From positions 1 through 64,000 of the forward strand of contig NZ_JAARZJ010000011.1 of NCBI RefSeq assembly GCF_014229245.1: 64,000 bases of DNA, given 5' to 3'. Below are positions 25,968 through 37,256 of the stretch, piece by piece; positions within the stretch are counted from its first letter, which is position 1, and every line of letters begins with the position of its first letter. The translations under genes and the position numbers were made by a program. Origin of the DNA: Listeria farberi (lineage in GTDB: Bacteria; Bacillota; Bacilli; Lactobacillales; Listeriaceae). A model generated the notes under the pieces. It was not told the DNA's origin and did no database searches. It saw only the letters and a list, made by a program, of their open reading frames with translations.

Positions 25968-26381
25968 ATGGAAAAATGGCGGAAAATATTAACCCAAGTA
26001 ACTTCTAGTCTTGGCGTCGTTTATTTGCTTATAATGTTTGGTTTTTATAAGAAAACTCTTTCGGATAAAACTCTCCCAGATAGTTTCCAAACAGTTTTCT
26101 TAATAGGAACTTTTGTATTTATCGTATTGTTATTCGTTATACAATTGCATAAAAAAACAATTTTTCTTTGGATTTTAACCGTTTTTTGTTTTTTTATTTT
26201 ATTACTTGTTTTACTTGCTACTTTTCAAAACGTTTGGCTACTTCCGTTTTTTAACGTTTGTTTTGATTGGATAAAAGCTAATTCTGTAATAGCAATATAT
26301 GGAGCTATTTTTTTAAGTGGCGGAAGCCTTTATATTTTAGGAAAAGCAAATGCACATTATAAAATTTTTACAAAAAAATAA
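25968..26381 (+). CDS. four-TM membrane protein (137 aa)
   Basis: The ATG directly follows the stop of the 75-residue protein gene without a spacer, so expression is probably coupled. The product has four hydrophobic segments (about 12-27, 42-60, 66-88 and 104-125). No conserved motif was noticed. The pair is probably a two-component membrane unit of unknown function. The 278 bp after it hold a strong terminator and the upstream region of the rifampin phosphotransferase gene. Confidence 0.75.
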   Translation: MEKWRKILTQVTSSLGVVYLLIMFGFYKKTLSDKTLPDSFQTVFLIGTFVFIVLLFVIQLHKKTIFLWILTVFCFFILLLVLLATFQNVWLLPFFNVCFDWIKANSVIAIYGAIFLSGGSLYILGKANAHYKIFTKK

Positions 26382-26461
26382 AACTTTACCCAATCATATC
26401 AAGACATATATTATTAAAACAATCGGTTAAAAAGTAATTATTAAACGTGTGTAATTAAAGT

Positions 26462-26507
26462 AAAAAAAAAGCAAAATTTCTTGTTGTAAGAAATTTTGCT
26501 TTTTTTG
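26462..26507 (+). terminator. rho-independent terminator
   Basis: Stem AAAAAGCAAAATTTCTT / AAGAAATTTTGCTTTTT with a 5-nt loop and a T run, 80 bp after the four-TM protein gene. It isolates the following gene. Confidence 0.88.
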
Positions 26508-26638
26508 TTCATTTTAATTGAAATAAAGCCAGATTTATGATAAATTTATATAGATATAATCACTAAATATTTTTATTTAAAGCAATCCCTACTTTAATTA
26601 TACAGTATCCAGCACATTACAGTCAAGCATTATTTTAA

Positions 26639-29260
<2,622 letters not shown>

Positions 29261-29263
29261 ATA

Positions 29264-29301
29264 AAAAACAGCAAGCCCATTATTTGGCGCTTGCTGTTTT
29301 T
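29264..29301. terminator. bidirectional terminator between rph and the NusG-II gene
   Basis: AAAAAACAGCAAGC and GCTTGCTGTTTTT form a strong stem with T runs on both strands, between convergent genes. Confidence 0.88.
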
Positions 29302-29724
29302 CTAATTTGGCACAATTAAATCAGTATCAGGATCTTTACTATCTTTCTGCGTTGATTTTATTTCCACGAATACTTTATGAGGTAAACAAACAATAGTGTC
29401 ACCAGCTTTAGATTTCCAGCCCATTTTTACGCCAACTTGGTCGGGGCTGTTGTCTTCTTTGATGCGAATTCGCTCGCCGTCTACTTCCATCAAATTATAT
29501 TGTGAACCTTTTCCTTTAATCGTAAATTGTTCATTTCCCTTATGCCCTGTTAGCGGAATTTCCCGAATCACTTTGCCATTTTGCGAAATGATTGCTACGA
29601 CTTCATCGCCGGTATTTTTAGCCTCAGCAATCGAAAAAAATAATAGTGGTAAAAACGAACCCAAAATAAGTGTAAAGATAATTACAAAGTCAAATGGGCG
29701 TACCATTTTCATATGAGAGCGCAT
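29302..29724 (-). CDS. NusG domain II-like exported protein
   Basis: The 140-residue product has one N-terminal membrane segment (about 12-32, IIFTLILGSFLPLLFFS) and an extracytoplasmic domain of about 105 residues that matches NusG domain II proteins (VVAIISQNGKVIREIPL, GSQYNLMEVDGERIRIKEDNSPDQVGVKMGWKSKAGDTIVCLPHKVFVEI in pieces). Such proteins are common next to ApbE or envelope genes in Firmicutes, but their function is unknown. It shares a 12-bp gap with the upstream DUF1149 gene in the same direction. Confidence 0.85.
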   Translation of the reverse strand: MRSHMKMVRPFDFVIIFTLILGSFLPLLFFSIAEAKNTGDEVVAIISQNGKVIREIPLTGHKGNEQFTIKGKGSQYNLMEVDGERIRIKEDNSPDQVGVKMGWKSKAGDTIVCLPHKVFVEIKSTQKDSKDPDTDLIVPN

Positions 29725-29736
29725 TTCTTCTCCTAT

Positions 29737-30129
29737 CTAACCGTTGTGATTGGCGTTAAAATCTAAACTAACTCCTGGCTCATCGAATGCAATCTCTGTC
29801 ACATCATAAGTTATGCGTTTAATGTAATCAATTAATGGATTTGACAAAGCTTCTACATCTGCTGCTTCTAAATCAGAAAATTGACCAAAAAAGTCTTTCA
29901 ACTGAATAATACGGCTAATTCGACCGTCAATTCGAAAGTTTTCAAGTGCTAGTAAAAAAGGAATCGTAATTTTAAAAATTTTTCCTTTGGCCATTAATTC
30001 TACGTTTCCGTCAACGGGTTCTACTTCGTGGACTTCTAGTTCAATTTTGTTTTCAAACGGTTGATTTTCTTCCATCGTTGTTTCAAAGTTGTATTTTTCT
30101 ACAACTATTTTATTAGTTACAATATCCAT
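29737..30129 (-). CDS. DUF1149 family protein (SecB-like fold)
   Basis: The 130-residue cytosolic, acidic protein reads like the DUF1149 family of Firmicutes (VEKYNFETTMEENQPFENKIELEVHEVEP at the start). Those proteins resemble the SecB chaperone fold by analogy, with beta strands followed by a long helix. Function has not been assigned. It is followed by the NusG-II gene in the same direction. Confidence 0.8.
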   Translation of the reverse strand: MDIVTNKIVVEKYNFETTMEENQPFENKIELEVHEVEPVDGNVELMAKGKIFKITIPFLLALENFRIDGRISRIIQLKDFFGQFSDLEAADVEALSNPLIDYIKRITYDVTEIAFDEPGVSLDFNANHNG

Positions 30130-30197
30130 AAACCCACCTCATCAATAATATGTATAACTGTATACTACATGATAAATAAGTTAGTGACAAATAGGTA

Positions 30198-30578
30198 CTA
30201 ACAAGTGATTTCTATTCGATTACCTTCTGGATCAAGGACGACACTTTCATAGTAGCCATCTCCAGTAGTTCTTGCCTCGCCCGCAACACTAAAACCTGCT
30301 TGTCTTATTTTTTCTGTTAATTCGTCCACAGCCTCTTTTGATTCAGTCGCGATTGCAATATGCGCCCAGCCTAAACTTTCGCTAGAGTTTTTCCCAGCAA
30401 CATCTATGCGGCTCATAATCTCTAACCTTGCCCCACCTTTAAAAGAGAGAAAATAGGATTTGAAGCCTTTTGTTTTATTTTCGTACAATTCATTTGCTCT
30501 TGCACCAAAATAAGTCACATAAAATTGTTTCATTTTTTCTAAATCTTTTGTCCATAAAGCCACATGTTCTATTTTCAT
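30198..30578 (-). CDS. VOC-superfamily protein (glyoxalase/dioxygenase-like)
   Basis: The 126-residue protein has the two beta-alpha-beta-beta-beta modules of the vicinal oxygen chelate fold. MKIEHVALWTKDLEKMKQFYV supplies the first metal-ligand histidine (His5), GWAHIAIAT a second (about His73), and DPEGNRIEI the glutamate near the end. It is probably a metal-dependent lyase or dioxygenase; the substrate is unknown. An AATTAGGAGGAATTC ribosome site precedes it. It lies 15 bp from the phosphate-transporter gene and may be co-transcribed. Confidence 0.88.
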   Translation of the reverse strand: MKIEHVALWTKDLEKMKQFYVTYFGARANELYENKTKGFKSYFLSFKGGARLEIMSRIDVAGKNSSESLGWAHIAIATESKEAVDELTEKIRQAGFSVAGEARTTGDGYYESVVLDPEGNRIEITC

Positions 30579-30593
30579 TTGAATTCCTCCTAA

Positions 30594-31601
30594 TTATAAG
30601 AAAATGGCTGCTAATATCCAGTATACCACTGCCGCTAACAGCCCGGCTAATGGTAATGTGATGAACCAAGTGACAACCATATTTTTACCTGTGCGCCAGT
30701 TTACTTCTTTTTTATGATTAGCAGTCCCAACGCCCATAATGGAGCTATCAATCACTTGCGTTGTACTCACTGGTAAATGGATTAATGTAGCTGACATAAT
30801 TACCGAAAGTGAACTTAAATCCGAAGCCACTCCTGTTACTGGCGTGATTTTCATAATTTTTGTTCCCACTGTTTTGATTATCCGGTAACCACCGACGGAC
30901 GAACCAATCGCCATAGAAGCCGCACAACTTACTTGAACCCAAAACGGGATTCCAGCTGACTCTTTTAAAAGTCCGCTTGCAACTAAAGCGAGTGTGATAA
31001 TCCCCATAGTTTTTTGAGCATCATTTGTACCATGCGAATATGCTTGAACAGCAGCAGTTCCAATTTGAATAAAACGAAAACGCCGATTCATTTTACCAAG
31101 TTTTTTATCATGAAAAAGGGATTTAAACAGCGAATAAACTAAATAACCAACTGTAAAACCAATGATTGGTGAAATAATTAACGCAATAATAATTATTGTA
31201 AATCCAGACCAGTTAAGTACACTAAAACTGCTAGCTGACGCAATAGAAGCACCCGCTATCGCACCAATAAGAGCGTGCGAGGAACTACTAGGCATTCCCA
31301 CAAGCCAAGTCATCAAATTCCAAATTACTGCTGCGATTAAACCACATAAAACCACAAATTCTCCGTTATTTAATGAAAAAGGATCCACTATACTTTTTGT
31401 AAGCGACTCAGCTACTCCTGTAAAAGAAATCGCTCCTAAAAAGTTCATCACAGCAGCAATCCCAATTGCCACACGTGGTTTTAATGCTCTAGTGGAAATG
31501 CTCGTAGCAACGGCATTTGCAATGTCGTGAAACCCATTTATAAAATCAAACGCTAACCCCATTATAACGATAATAACCGTTATTACAATAACCGTATCCA
31601 T
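30594..31601 (-). CDS. PiT-family low-affinity inorganic phosphate transporter
   Basis: The 335-residue membrane protein has the duplicated PiT signatures: GFDFINGFHDIANAVATSISTRAL-like start (read as FDFINGFHDIANAVATS) and, in the second half, AYSHGTNDAQKTMGI. These conserved Asn/Asp loops bind phosphate and metal. About ten helices are visible. It imports metal-phosphate complexes by proton or sodium symport. No PhoU-like (YkaA) gene is adjacent, unlike in many Firmicutes. Confidence 0.93.
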   Translation of the reverse strand: MDTVIVITVIIVIMGLAFDFINGFHDIANAVATSISTRALKPRVAIGIAAVMNFLGAISFTGVAESLTKSIVDPFSLNNGEFVVLCGLIAAVIWNLMTWLVGMPSSSSHALIGAIAGASIASASSFSVLNWSGFTIIIIALIISPIIGFTVGYLVYSLFKSLFHDKKLGKMNRRFRFIQIGTAAVQAYSHGTNDAQKTMGIITLALVASGLLKESAGIPFWVQVSCAASMAIGSSVGGYRIIKTVGTKIMKITPVTGVASDLSSLSVIMSATLIHLPVSTTQVIDSSIMGVGTANHKKEVNWRTGKNMVVTWFITLPLAGLLAAVVYWILAAIFL

Positions 31602-31666
31602 TTAGCAGTTCCCCTTGTTTAGATTCACTTTTTTATAGTCTATACCCTTTTTATGTAAATATAAAA

Positions 31667-31701
31667 AGAATCTACTCCGTATTTGGCAGCAGATTCTTTC
31701 A
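31667..31701. terminator. hairpin terminator
   Basis: AAAGAATCTACT and AGCAGATTCTTT pair with one mismatch. The hairpin lies between the convergent-neutral gap of the phosphate transporter start and the 130-residue membrane protein end, and terminates the latter on the minus strand. Confidence 0.65.
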
Positions 31702-31708
31702 GATGTTA

Positions 31709-32101
31709 TTAAAATTCTTCCCAGTTATCCATATCATATTGATATTCATTGTCATAATTATAATCGTCCATCATATTGTGCATTCCGCCATCGTTTGCTA
31801 CGAAAAACAGCAAGAAAATGAAAGTAATAATGACGATAAAGGTATTCACTACAGCTATTCCAATTCCACTAATGAGGAGCCCTAAGTTTTTTCTCATTAC
31901 CTCACCTTTTGTACGAACGATAAGATAAATAGCTAGAATAATAATTACATTGATGAAAATCATTAATAGGCACCACAGAACCGCATTCATACCACGTTGT
32001 TCCGCATCTTTATAAATCCAAACTGCCAAAAGCGCTTTTGCTGCAAGTCCTAAAAACATAGCAAAAATCAAAAATATTGGAAAGAAGACTGCTATTCCCA
32101 T
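31709..32101 (-). CDS. membrane protein (130 aa), PLDc_N-like
   Basis: The product has three or four hydrophobic segments (about 6-27, 37-60, 74-100) and an Asp/Asn/Tyr-rich, acidic C-terminal tail (MDDYNYDNEYQYDMDNWEEF). The segment AVWIYKDAEQRGMNAVLWCLLMIFINVIIILAIYLIVR recalls the short PLDc_N-type membrane domain, ending in positive residues. Function unknown. Its start overlaps the end of the upstream DUF4064-like gene by 10 bases, so both are co-translated. Confidence 0.75.
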   Translation of the reverse strand: MGIAVFFPIFLIFAMFLGLAAKALLAVWIYKDAEQRGMNAVLWCLLMIFINVIIILAIYLIVRTKGEVMRKNLGLLISGIGIAVVNTFIVIITFIFLLFFVANDGGMHNMMDDYNYDNEYQYDMDNWEEF

Positions 32102-32508
32102 TTTATCCCCTCATTTTCTCTAAAATTTGTTTTGTATTCTTTTTTGGTAAGAGTTAAAATTCCTGCAATTAAAAATAAAATACCTTGTATTGAAAAAACT
32201 TGCAATCCTCCTAAAACAATAAAACAAACAGCAATTGTTTTTACTTTAGAGCTGTTATTTTTAATTTTAAAAGCTCCAATAAATCCAAAAACAGCTGATG
32301 CTACAGTAAAAATCACGGCAATAATAGAAAAGAAAGTAAATATCCAAGACATTATCATTTCTTCAGAACCACCATAAGTCATTGTTGAACCCGATAAAAC
32401 AATTGCACTAAATCCAAAAACTACTGCATATAATGCTGCTGCAAAAAAAGTAATGATACTAAAAGAAGCCCCTATTATGAGCAAAATAAATTCTGTTTGT
32501 CTATTCAT
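32092..32508 (-). CDS. DUF4064-like membrane protein (138 aa)
   Basis: GGAGGATTTA places the start at ATG 32508 (MNRQTEFILLIIGASFSIITFF) rather than at the longer frame. Four hydrophobic segments are visible, with a GGSEE loop between the first two. The sequence resembles DUF4064 proteins, found in many Firmicutes as small four-helix membrane proteins of unknown role. It is the first gene of a two-gene unit. Confidence 0.75.
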   Translation of the reverse strand: MNRQTEFILLIIGASFSIITFFAAALYAVVFGFSAIVLSGSTMTYGGSEEMIMSWIFTFFSIIAVIFTVASAVFGFIGAFKIKNNSSKVKTIAVCFIVLGGLQVFSIQGILFLIAGILTLTKKEYKTNFRENEGIKWE

Positions 32509-32604
32509 TAAATCCTCCATATGTATAATTATTCTTCTTACTAGTGTACCATGAAATTCACTTTGACCAAACGGTAAAATCAAAAAGTTCACTAAAACTT
32601 CATT

Positions 32605-32643
32605 AAAAAAGCTACTTCCTTGATCAAAAGGAAGTAGCTTTTA
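32605..32643. terminator. terminator of the second PTS/mannosidase operon
   Basis: AAAAAGCTACTTCC and GGAAGTAGCTTTT form a perfect stem with T tracts. The stop codon of the PRD regulator gene lies in its right flank. Confidence 0.85.
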
Positions 32644-34575
32644 CTTTTTCTTTAAAATATCATTCGCTAAATTAGTAAATGCAGTAAAATCTTTTAAGGT
32701 AGCAAGTTTTTCACCATACTCTTCGCGAACTAGTTCTACAAGTAGTTCATAGATATTGATTGCTTCTTCATAGTCATTTTTACTAATACATAATAAAAAG
32801 ACAGCGTGGACAGATTGTTTTTGATCCCATTTAATCGGATGGTCTAAAATTCTGATGACGATTTTAGTTTCTTTAGCCATCAAACCTAAAGGATGTGGGA
32901 TGGCGATTCCAGTTCCGAGGACCGTTGAGCCAAGCCTTTCTCTTTCGATGACAGAATGCAAAAATTCTTCTCCAACAATATTTTTACTTTTTAGTGACTC
33001 AACCATCTCTTCCAAAATCGCTGTTTTATTAGTAAGCTTACTTCTCGCAAAAAAATGGGCATCAAAAAAAGTGGATAAAAAGCCTCGATTAAGGTCTGTT
33101 TGTTCCTGGATAATTGTACCAAGCATTTTTAATTCTTCATTTGTCGGGATATTGCTGATTTTAATCACTGGTTTATTTTTTTCTGGAATTCTGACGGTGG
33201 AAAGAATAATATCTTCCTCAATATGAATAAAACGATTATATTCTTGAATGGAAACAACTTTAGTTATATCTAAATTACTTACGGCTGATTTTACTTTCGC
33301 TTCCACAATCCGTGCAGTTCCAAATCCCGAACCACACACAATAAGCGCTGATTTATGGCGATAATAGGATATTTGATAGTTTCGTTCTAAAGAAGCCCCA
33401 ATATGTAGCGCCAAATAAGCTAATTCATTTTGATTAATATCGTACGGATAATCTTTTTTTAGTGATTCTACTGCATCTAATGTAATTTCGTAAGCGAGTG
33501 GGTAATATCGTTTAATATGCTCGGTCATTGGATTTTTTACAGTCATATGATATTTCACGCGGTAAAGCATGGAATGAATATGCGCAATCAAGTCTTTTTT
33601 CAGTTGTAAATCATCTTGTAAACGGTAAAAATATTGCGATTCAATCCGATTTAACATCCCTTCTATATAGGCGTAATCATCAAATTCACTAATTTCTTTG
33701 TCTTCCACATTCAATATCCGTTTACTAGCAATTTGGAGAAGTAAATAGTTTTTGTCCCCTTCTGTAATTTCAATTTCAAAAAGAGAAGCTAGAATGGTAG
33801 CTAAATTATTTGCGATAGCAATTTCTTCTTTGCTAACATCTGTTAACTCAAATTCTTTTAAAGAATGTCCTAGTTCAATCCGTTCTACTAAAATCATCAT
33901 ATGTAAAAGTAAATTTTGAAGTGCTTCATCTGTAAAACGAATGTTAGTTGCAAAGAAGTAATCTGTCACAGCTGACATTAACTTTTGCAGCTTCTCTTTT
34001 TGTTTATGCCACTCAAAAAATGTTTCTAAGTAGGACTCTGGCGCTTTTTTCGAGGCAATCAGAGCAGTTAGCGTATAGCGCATTTTTTCTTCTTCTCCAA
34101 CAATTTTCACGCCACTTCCTGGTTTTGAGACGAGCATTAAATCATACGAAGCGATAACTGTTCGGACTTGTTTCATGTCATTAGAGATTGTTGCGCGACT
34201 GGCAAAGAGGGTATCTGCCAAATCTTCTAGTTTAATATAATCGGCACTTGATAGAAGTAAGAATATCTCATATTTCACGCGTTCTTCTGGGTTATCTAAG
34301 TCAAAATAATCCGCATTTTTCGGTTTATTTTTGTCGACTTGAAATGCTTCAAAGGCAGCGGAATCAAGAATTTCGATTTTATACCCTGCTCCTCTAGTTA
34401 AGGTAATGGTTGCTCCATTTGTTTCGAGAAATTCGGTTAATTTGGCTATGTCCGTTCGGATTGTTCGTTCTGAAATATGTAAATCTTGGCTGAGTTTCTG
34501 AGCTGATAAGTAGCTACCCGCATCAAGGAGCATGCCGTATAATATTTCCAAACGTTTATAAGCAAAATATCCCAT
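32641..34575 (-). CDS. PRD-containing transcriptional activator, cluster 2
   Basis: The 644-residue regulator has N-terminal HTH domains (about 1-160, including LSAQKLSQDLHISERTIRTDI), two PRDs (about 185-395), a IIB-like domain with IVCGSGFGTARIVEAKV (about 405-485), and a IIA-like domain with GTGIAIPHPLGLM near 560. It is a DNA-binding activator controlled by PTS phosphorylation. In contrast to cluster 1, it is the last gene of its operon, 32 bp after the GH38 gene. The four sensor domains are kept in both paralogues. Confidence 0.92.
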   Translation of the reverse strand: MGYFAYKRLEILYGMLLDAGSYLSAQKLSQDLHISERTIRTDIAKLTEFLETNGATITLTRGAGYKIEILDSAAFEAFQVDKNKPKNADYFDLDNPEERVKYEIFLLLSSADYIKLEDLADTLFASRATISNDMKQVRTVIASYDLMLVSKPGSGVKIVGEEEKMRYTLTALIASKKAPESYLETFFEWHKQKEKLQKLMSAVTDYFFATNIRFTDEALQNLLLHMMILVERIELGHSLKEFELTDVSKEEIAIANNLATILASLFEIEITEGDKNYLLLQIASKRILNVEDKEISEFDDYAYIEGMLNRIESQYFYRLQDDLQLKKDLIAHIHSMLYRVKYHMTVKNPMTEHIKRYYPLAYEITLDAVESLKKDYPYDINQNELAYLALHIGASLERNYQISYYRHKSALIVCGSGFGTARIVEAKVKSAVSNLDITKVVSIQEYNRFIHIEEDIILSTVRIPEKNKPVIKISNIPTNEELKMLGTIIQEQTDLNRGFLSTFFDAHFFARSKLTNKTAILEEMVESLKSKNIVGEEFLHSVIERERLGSTVLGTGIAIPHPLGLMAKETKIVIRILDHPIKWDQKQSVHAVFLLCISKNDYEEAINIYELLVELVREEYGEKLATLKDFTAFTNLANDILKKK

Positions 34576-34607
34576 TATGAGCAGCTCCTTTTTTAGGTAA
34601 TTAAACT

Positions 34608-37235
34608 TTAATTTTTAAACAAATACGTTTGTACTTTGGCATGTTTTAATGTCGTTTCTTTCTCGTTTGACTTGCTTTCGTCCAAATGACATTCCTTGCC
34701 TTGGAAAATTTCTGGGATGGTAATTTCTTTTTGTAAATATGGATTGAAAAAACGCGTAATGAAAGCATCGCTGTCTTCGGCTTTTTTCACTGCACTAATA
34801 ATCGCTCCGTCTATTGTCGGAAGTGCTAGACTATATGTGGCATCTAGCATTTTTTCTTCGTCCCGGTAAACATAAATCAAGCGGCCGTTTAGGAAATCAG
34901 ACATTTGGTAAACTGGCGGGTTCGACAAATATTCTTTTGCTTTTTTCGCAATATTCGCTTCATCAAAAGAACTCTCAAATAAAGTTAGCGCGAATGTTGC
35001 GTTTATTTTACCAAGTAGCTGCGCGTCTGGTGTTGCAACAATCGATTCACCGGAAGCACGACCTGGACGATATAGTAAATCGGTTTTACCCATATGGCTA
35101 AATGTGCGGAACAAGGTTAAGGAAATCGTATCGTAATTTTCACCAATGATTTCGTATTCGCGCACGCCTTCTGTCATTACAGCAACCCCGTGTGTTGCAT
35201 CGTGTAAGCTCACAAAACTTTGCATCGCTTCAATCGAAATTGGTGCTTCTTGCCACTCTTCCTCTTCCCATATGTCCATTTCTGGAAGACGAACCGGACG
35301 ATTGATTGGGGCGAATAATTGATCAGCTGTTGAGAATTTGCTAGCAATTTCTGTTGCGAAAGTGACACATAACCTGTGACTCAGTACTTGATTAGCAACT
35401 TGGACATCAAAGCGAATGAGTTCTTCATTTTTACGTAAAGAAATTACTGTTTTGATAGTCATTTCGTTACTTTTTTCACCATTTGCACGTTCTTCTAAAT
35501 TATACGGTACATTTAACTTGAAAGAAATAGTTAATGCTTGGTTGACGCTTGATATGCTAGACTCTATGCTTTCCACTACCGCTTCTTTCGATGAAATTAC
35601 AAGGTCTTTACGTGGTGGAGAATAGTTATACGAATCACCATCGTCGCCATTTTCCACAAAAATCATTTGATCTGTATAGGTTCTACCCGCTTTTTTATCA
35701 TAAATCGTTAGTGAATTGTTGGCTGCTAGCTGGATTTCATAAAATTCGTTTTCAATTTTGCTCGTGGCGGATTGTGTTGGTTCTTGCTCTGGTGTTTCTT
35801 TTTCTAAATTAAAGTAGATGGTATCGTATCCTAGTGCTGGCAGGTTATTTACATTTACTAGCATCGTTGCTAAAAAGACTTTTTCTGGTAAATAAACGGA
35901 TTTACTAGGATTTAGGTCGATATGTTGATTTAAGACGTATTCAGTTAAGTCCTTTTTCTCTTGAATTGTGTATTCAAGCTCGTTTCCTCGCGCGTCTTCT
36001 ATGATGAAATTGCCTTCTGGGATATACGCGGTCATTTTAATCACGCCGCTTTTTTCGTATGGCAGTGGGTTGAAAACGGTAAATTGGAATGGTTGTTTTT
36101 GTTCGATTTTTTCACTGATGAGGCGCATGTTTAAATCGAGTAAATTGGTTGCTAAATCCGAAGCCAATTTATAGCGATGTTTGACGTCACGGTTAGTCGT
36201 GTCACTGTTACAGCCGCCAATGCTATCGTGTGCAGCATTTTCAAACATCAGTTTCCAAATTTCCGCGAGCTCATTGTGCGGATAACGATTTCCAAGTGCG
36301 TAGCTTATCGACAGAACTGGCTCTAGTATATTGCTTAGAAAGTTTTCGATTTCATTATTTGCTTGTTTTAAATCCGCCCGAGTGGAGAAAATCGATTTGT
36401 GCAGACGGCTATGTTTACCTTCTGTTAATTCCCCAGCAATGACTGGTAAATCAGTTACATCTTTTTCCAAATCAGCAAAAAAAGTTTCTGGTGAAGCGAT
36501 TTGGTATTCACGCGAATGATCTAATTCATTAAATTTCGCAACCAAATCCGGCAAATTTTTTCTGACTGGTGCTTGGTCTAAGCCGTTTGGGAAGTATACG
36601 TTTGGCGTGGATGCTTTTTCTTCCAAAGCGCCAATTTGCTCATCCAAATAAGTCTTAAGTTCCGCTTCATTTTCTGGAATATTTGCTCCGTAGTAATAGC
36701 CGAATGGAATTTGTTCCGCAAGCATTTCCGTCCCGTCATCGCCCTGCCAAATAAATTCAGTTTGTTTCAAGCGATTATCAGCAACACCACGCCAAAACAG
36801 AAACTTCGATATACCAAATTCTTTATAAATTTGCGGCATGTTACCACCTTGTCCGAACGCATCTGGGACATAACCAACAGCCATGCTATGTCCCATTTCG
36901 CGAGCCATTCTCGTTCCATATAGCAAGTTTCTAACAATCGATTCTTGTGAAATGACTAATTGGTCCGTTTGAGTATACCAAGGGCCTGTAATAAGCCGTT
37001 TTTCAGCAATAAGTTTTTCTAATCTAGTTTTATCTTCAGGGCAGTAGCGCAAATAATCTTCTATTAATGAACTTTGGGCATCCATCAAATAAAAATGATA
37101 ATTATCTTTTGCTTCTAATGTTTCAATTACTTCTTTTAAATGCTTCACTAAATAGATTGTTGAACGGCTTGAAGTGAAATACCATTCTCTATCCCAATGT
37201 GAATGCGGAATTACATGTACTTTCGTTTTAGCCAT
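34608..37235 (-). CDS. GH38 alpha-mannosidase, cluster 2
   Basis: Starting at ATG 37235 (GGAGG 11 nt upstream) the product has 875 residues, a full-length family 38 glycoside hydrolase. HSHWDREW lies at residues 11-18 and GYVPDAFGQGGNMPQ holds the likely nucleophile Asp125. A later GGCNSD segment and the beta-rich C-terminal half match the family. It resembles the cluster 1 enzyme in layout but is clearly diverged. It lies between the PTS IIC gene (21 bp) and the PRD regulator gene, so it probably cleaves the phosphorylated alpha-mannoside imported by this PTS. Confidence 0.92.
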   Translation of the reverse strand: MAKTKVHVIPHSHWDREWYFTSSRSTIYLVKHLKEVIETLEAKDNYHFYLMDAQSSLIEDYLRYCPEDKTRLEKLIAEKRLITGPWYTQTDQLVISQESIVRNLLYGTRMAREMGHSMAVGYVPDAFGQGGNMPQIYKEFGISKFLFWRGVADNRLKQTEFIWQGDDGTEMLAEQIPFGYYYGANIPENEAELKTYLDEQIGALEEKASTPNVYFPNGLDQAPVRKNLPDLVAKFNELDHSREYQIASPETFFADLEKDVTDLPVIAGELTEGKHSRLHKSIFSTRADLKQANNEIENFLSNILEPVLSISYALGNRYPHNELAEIWKLMFENAAHDSIGGCNSDTTNRDVKHRYKLASDLATNLLDLNMRLISEKIEQKQPFQFTVFNPLPYEKSGVIKMTAYIPEGNFIIEDARGNELEYTIQEKKDLTEYVLNQHIDLNPSKSVYLPEKVFLATMLVNVNNLPALGYDTIYFNLEKETPEQEPTQSATSKIENEFYEIQLAANNSLTIYDKKAGRTYTDQMIFVENGDDGDSYNYSPPRKDLVISSKEAVVESIESSISSVNQALTISFKLNVPYNLEERANGEKSNEMTIKTVISLRKNEELIRFDVQVANQVLSHRLCVTFATEIASKFSTADQLFAPINRPVRLPEMDIWEEEEWQEAPISIEAMQSFVSLHDATHGVAVMTEGVREYEIIGENYDTISLTLFRTFSHMGKTDLLYRPGRASGESIVATPDAQLLGKINATFALTLFESSFDEANIAKKAKEYLSNPPVYQMSDFLNGRLIYVYRDEEKMLDATYSLALPTIDGAIISAVKKAEDSDAFITRFFNPYLQKEITIPEIFQGKECHLDESKSNEKETTLKHAKVQTYLFKN

Positions 37236-37256
37236 TTTAATTAAATCCTCCAACTA

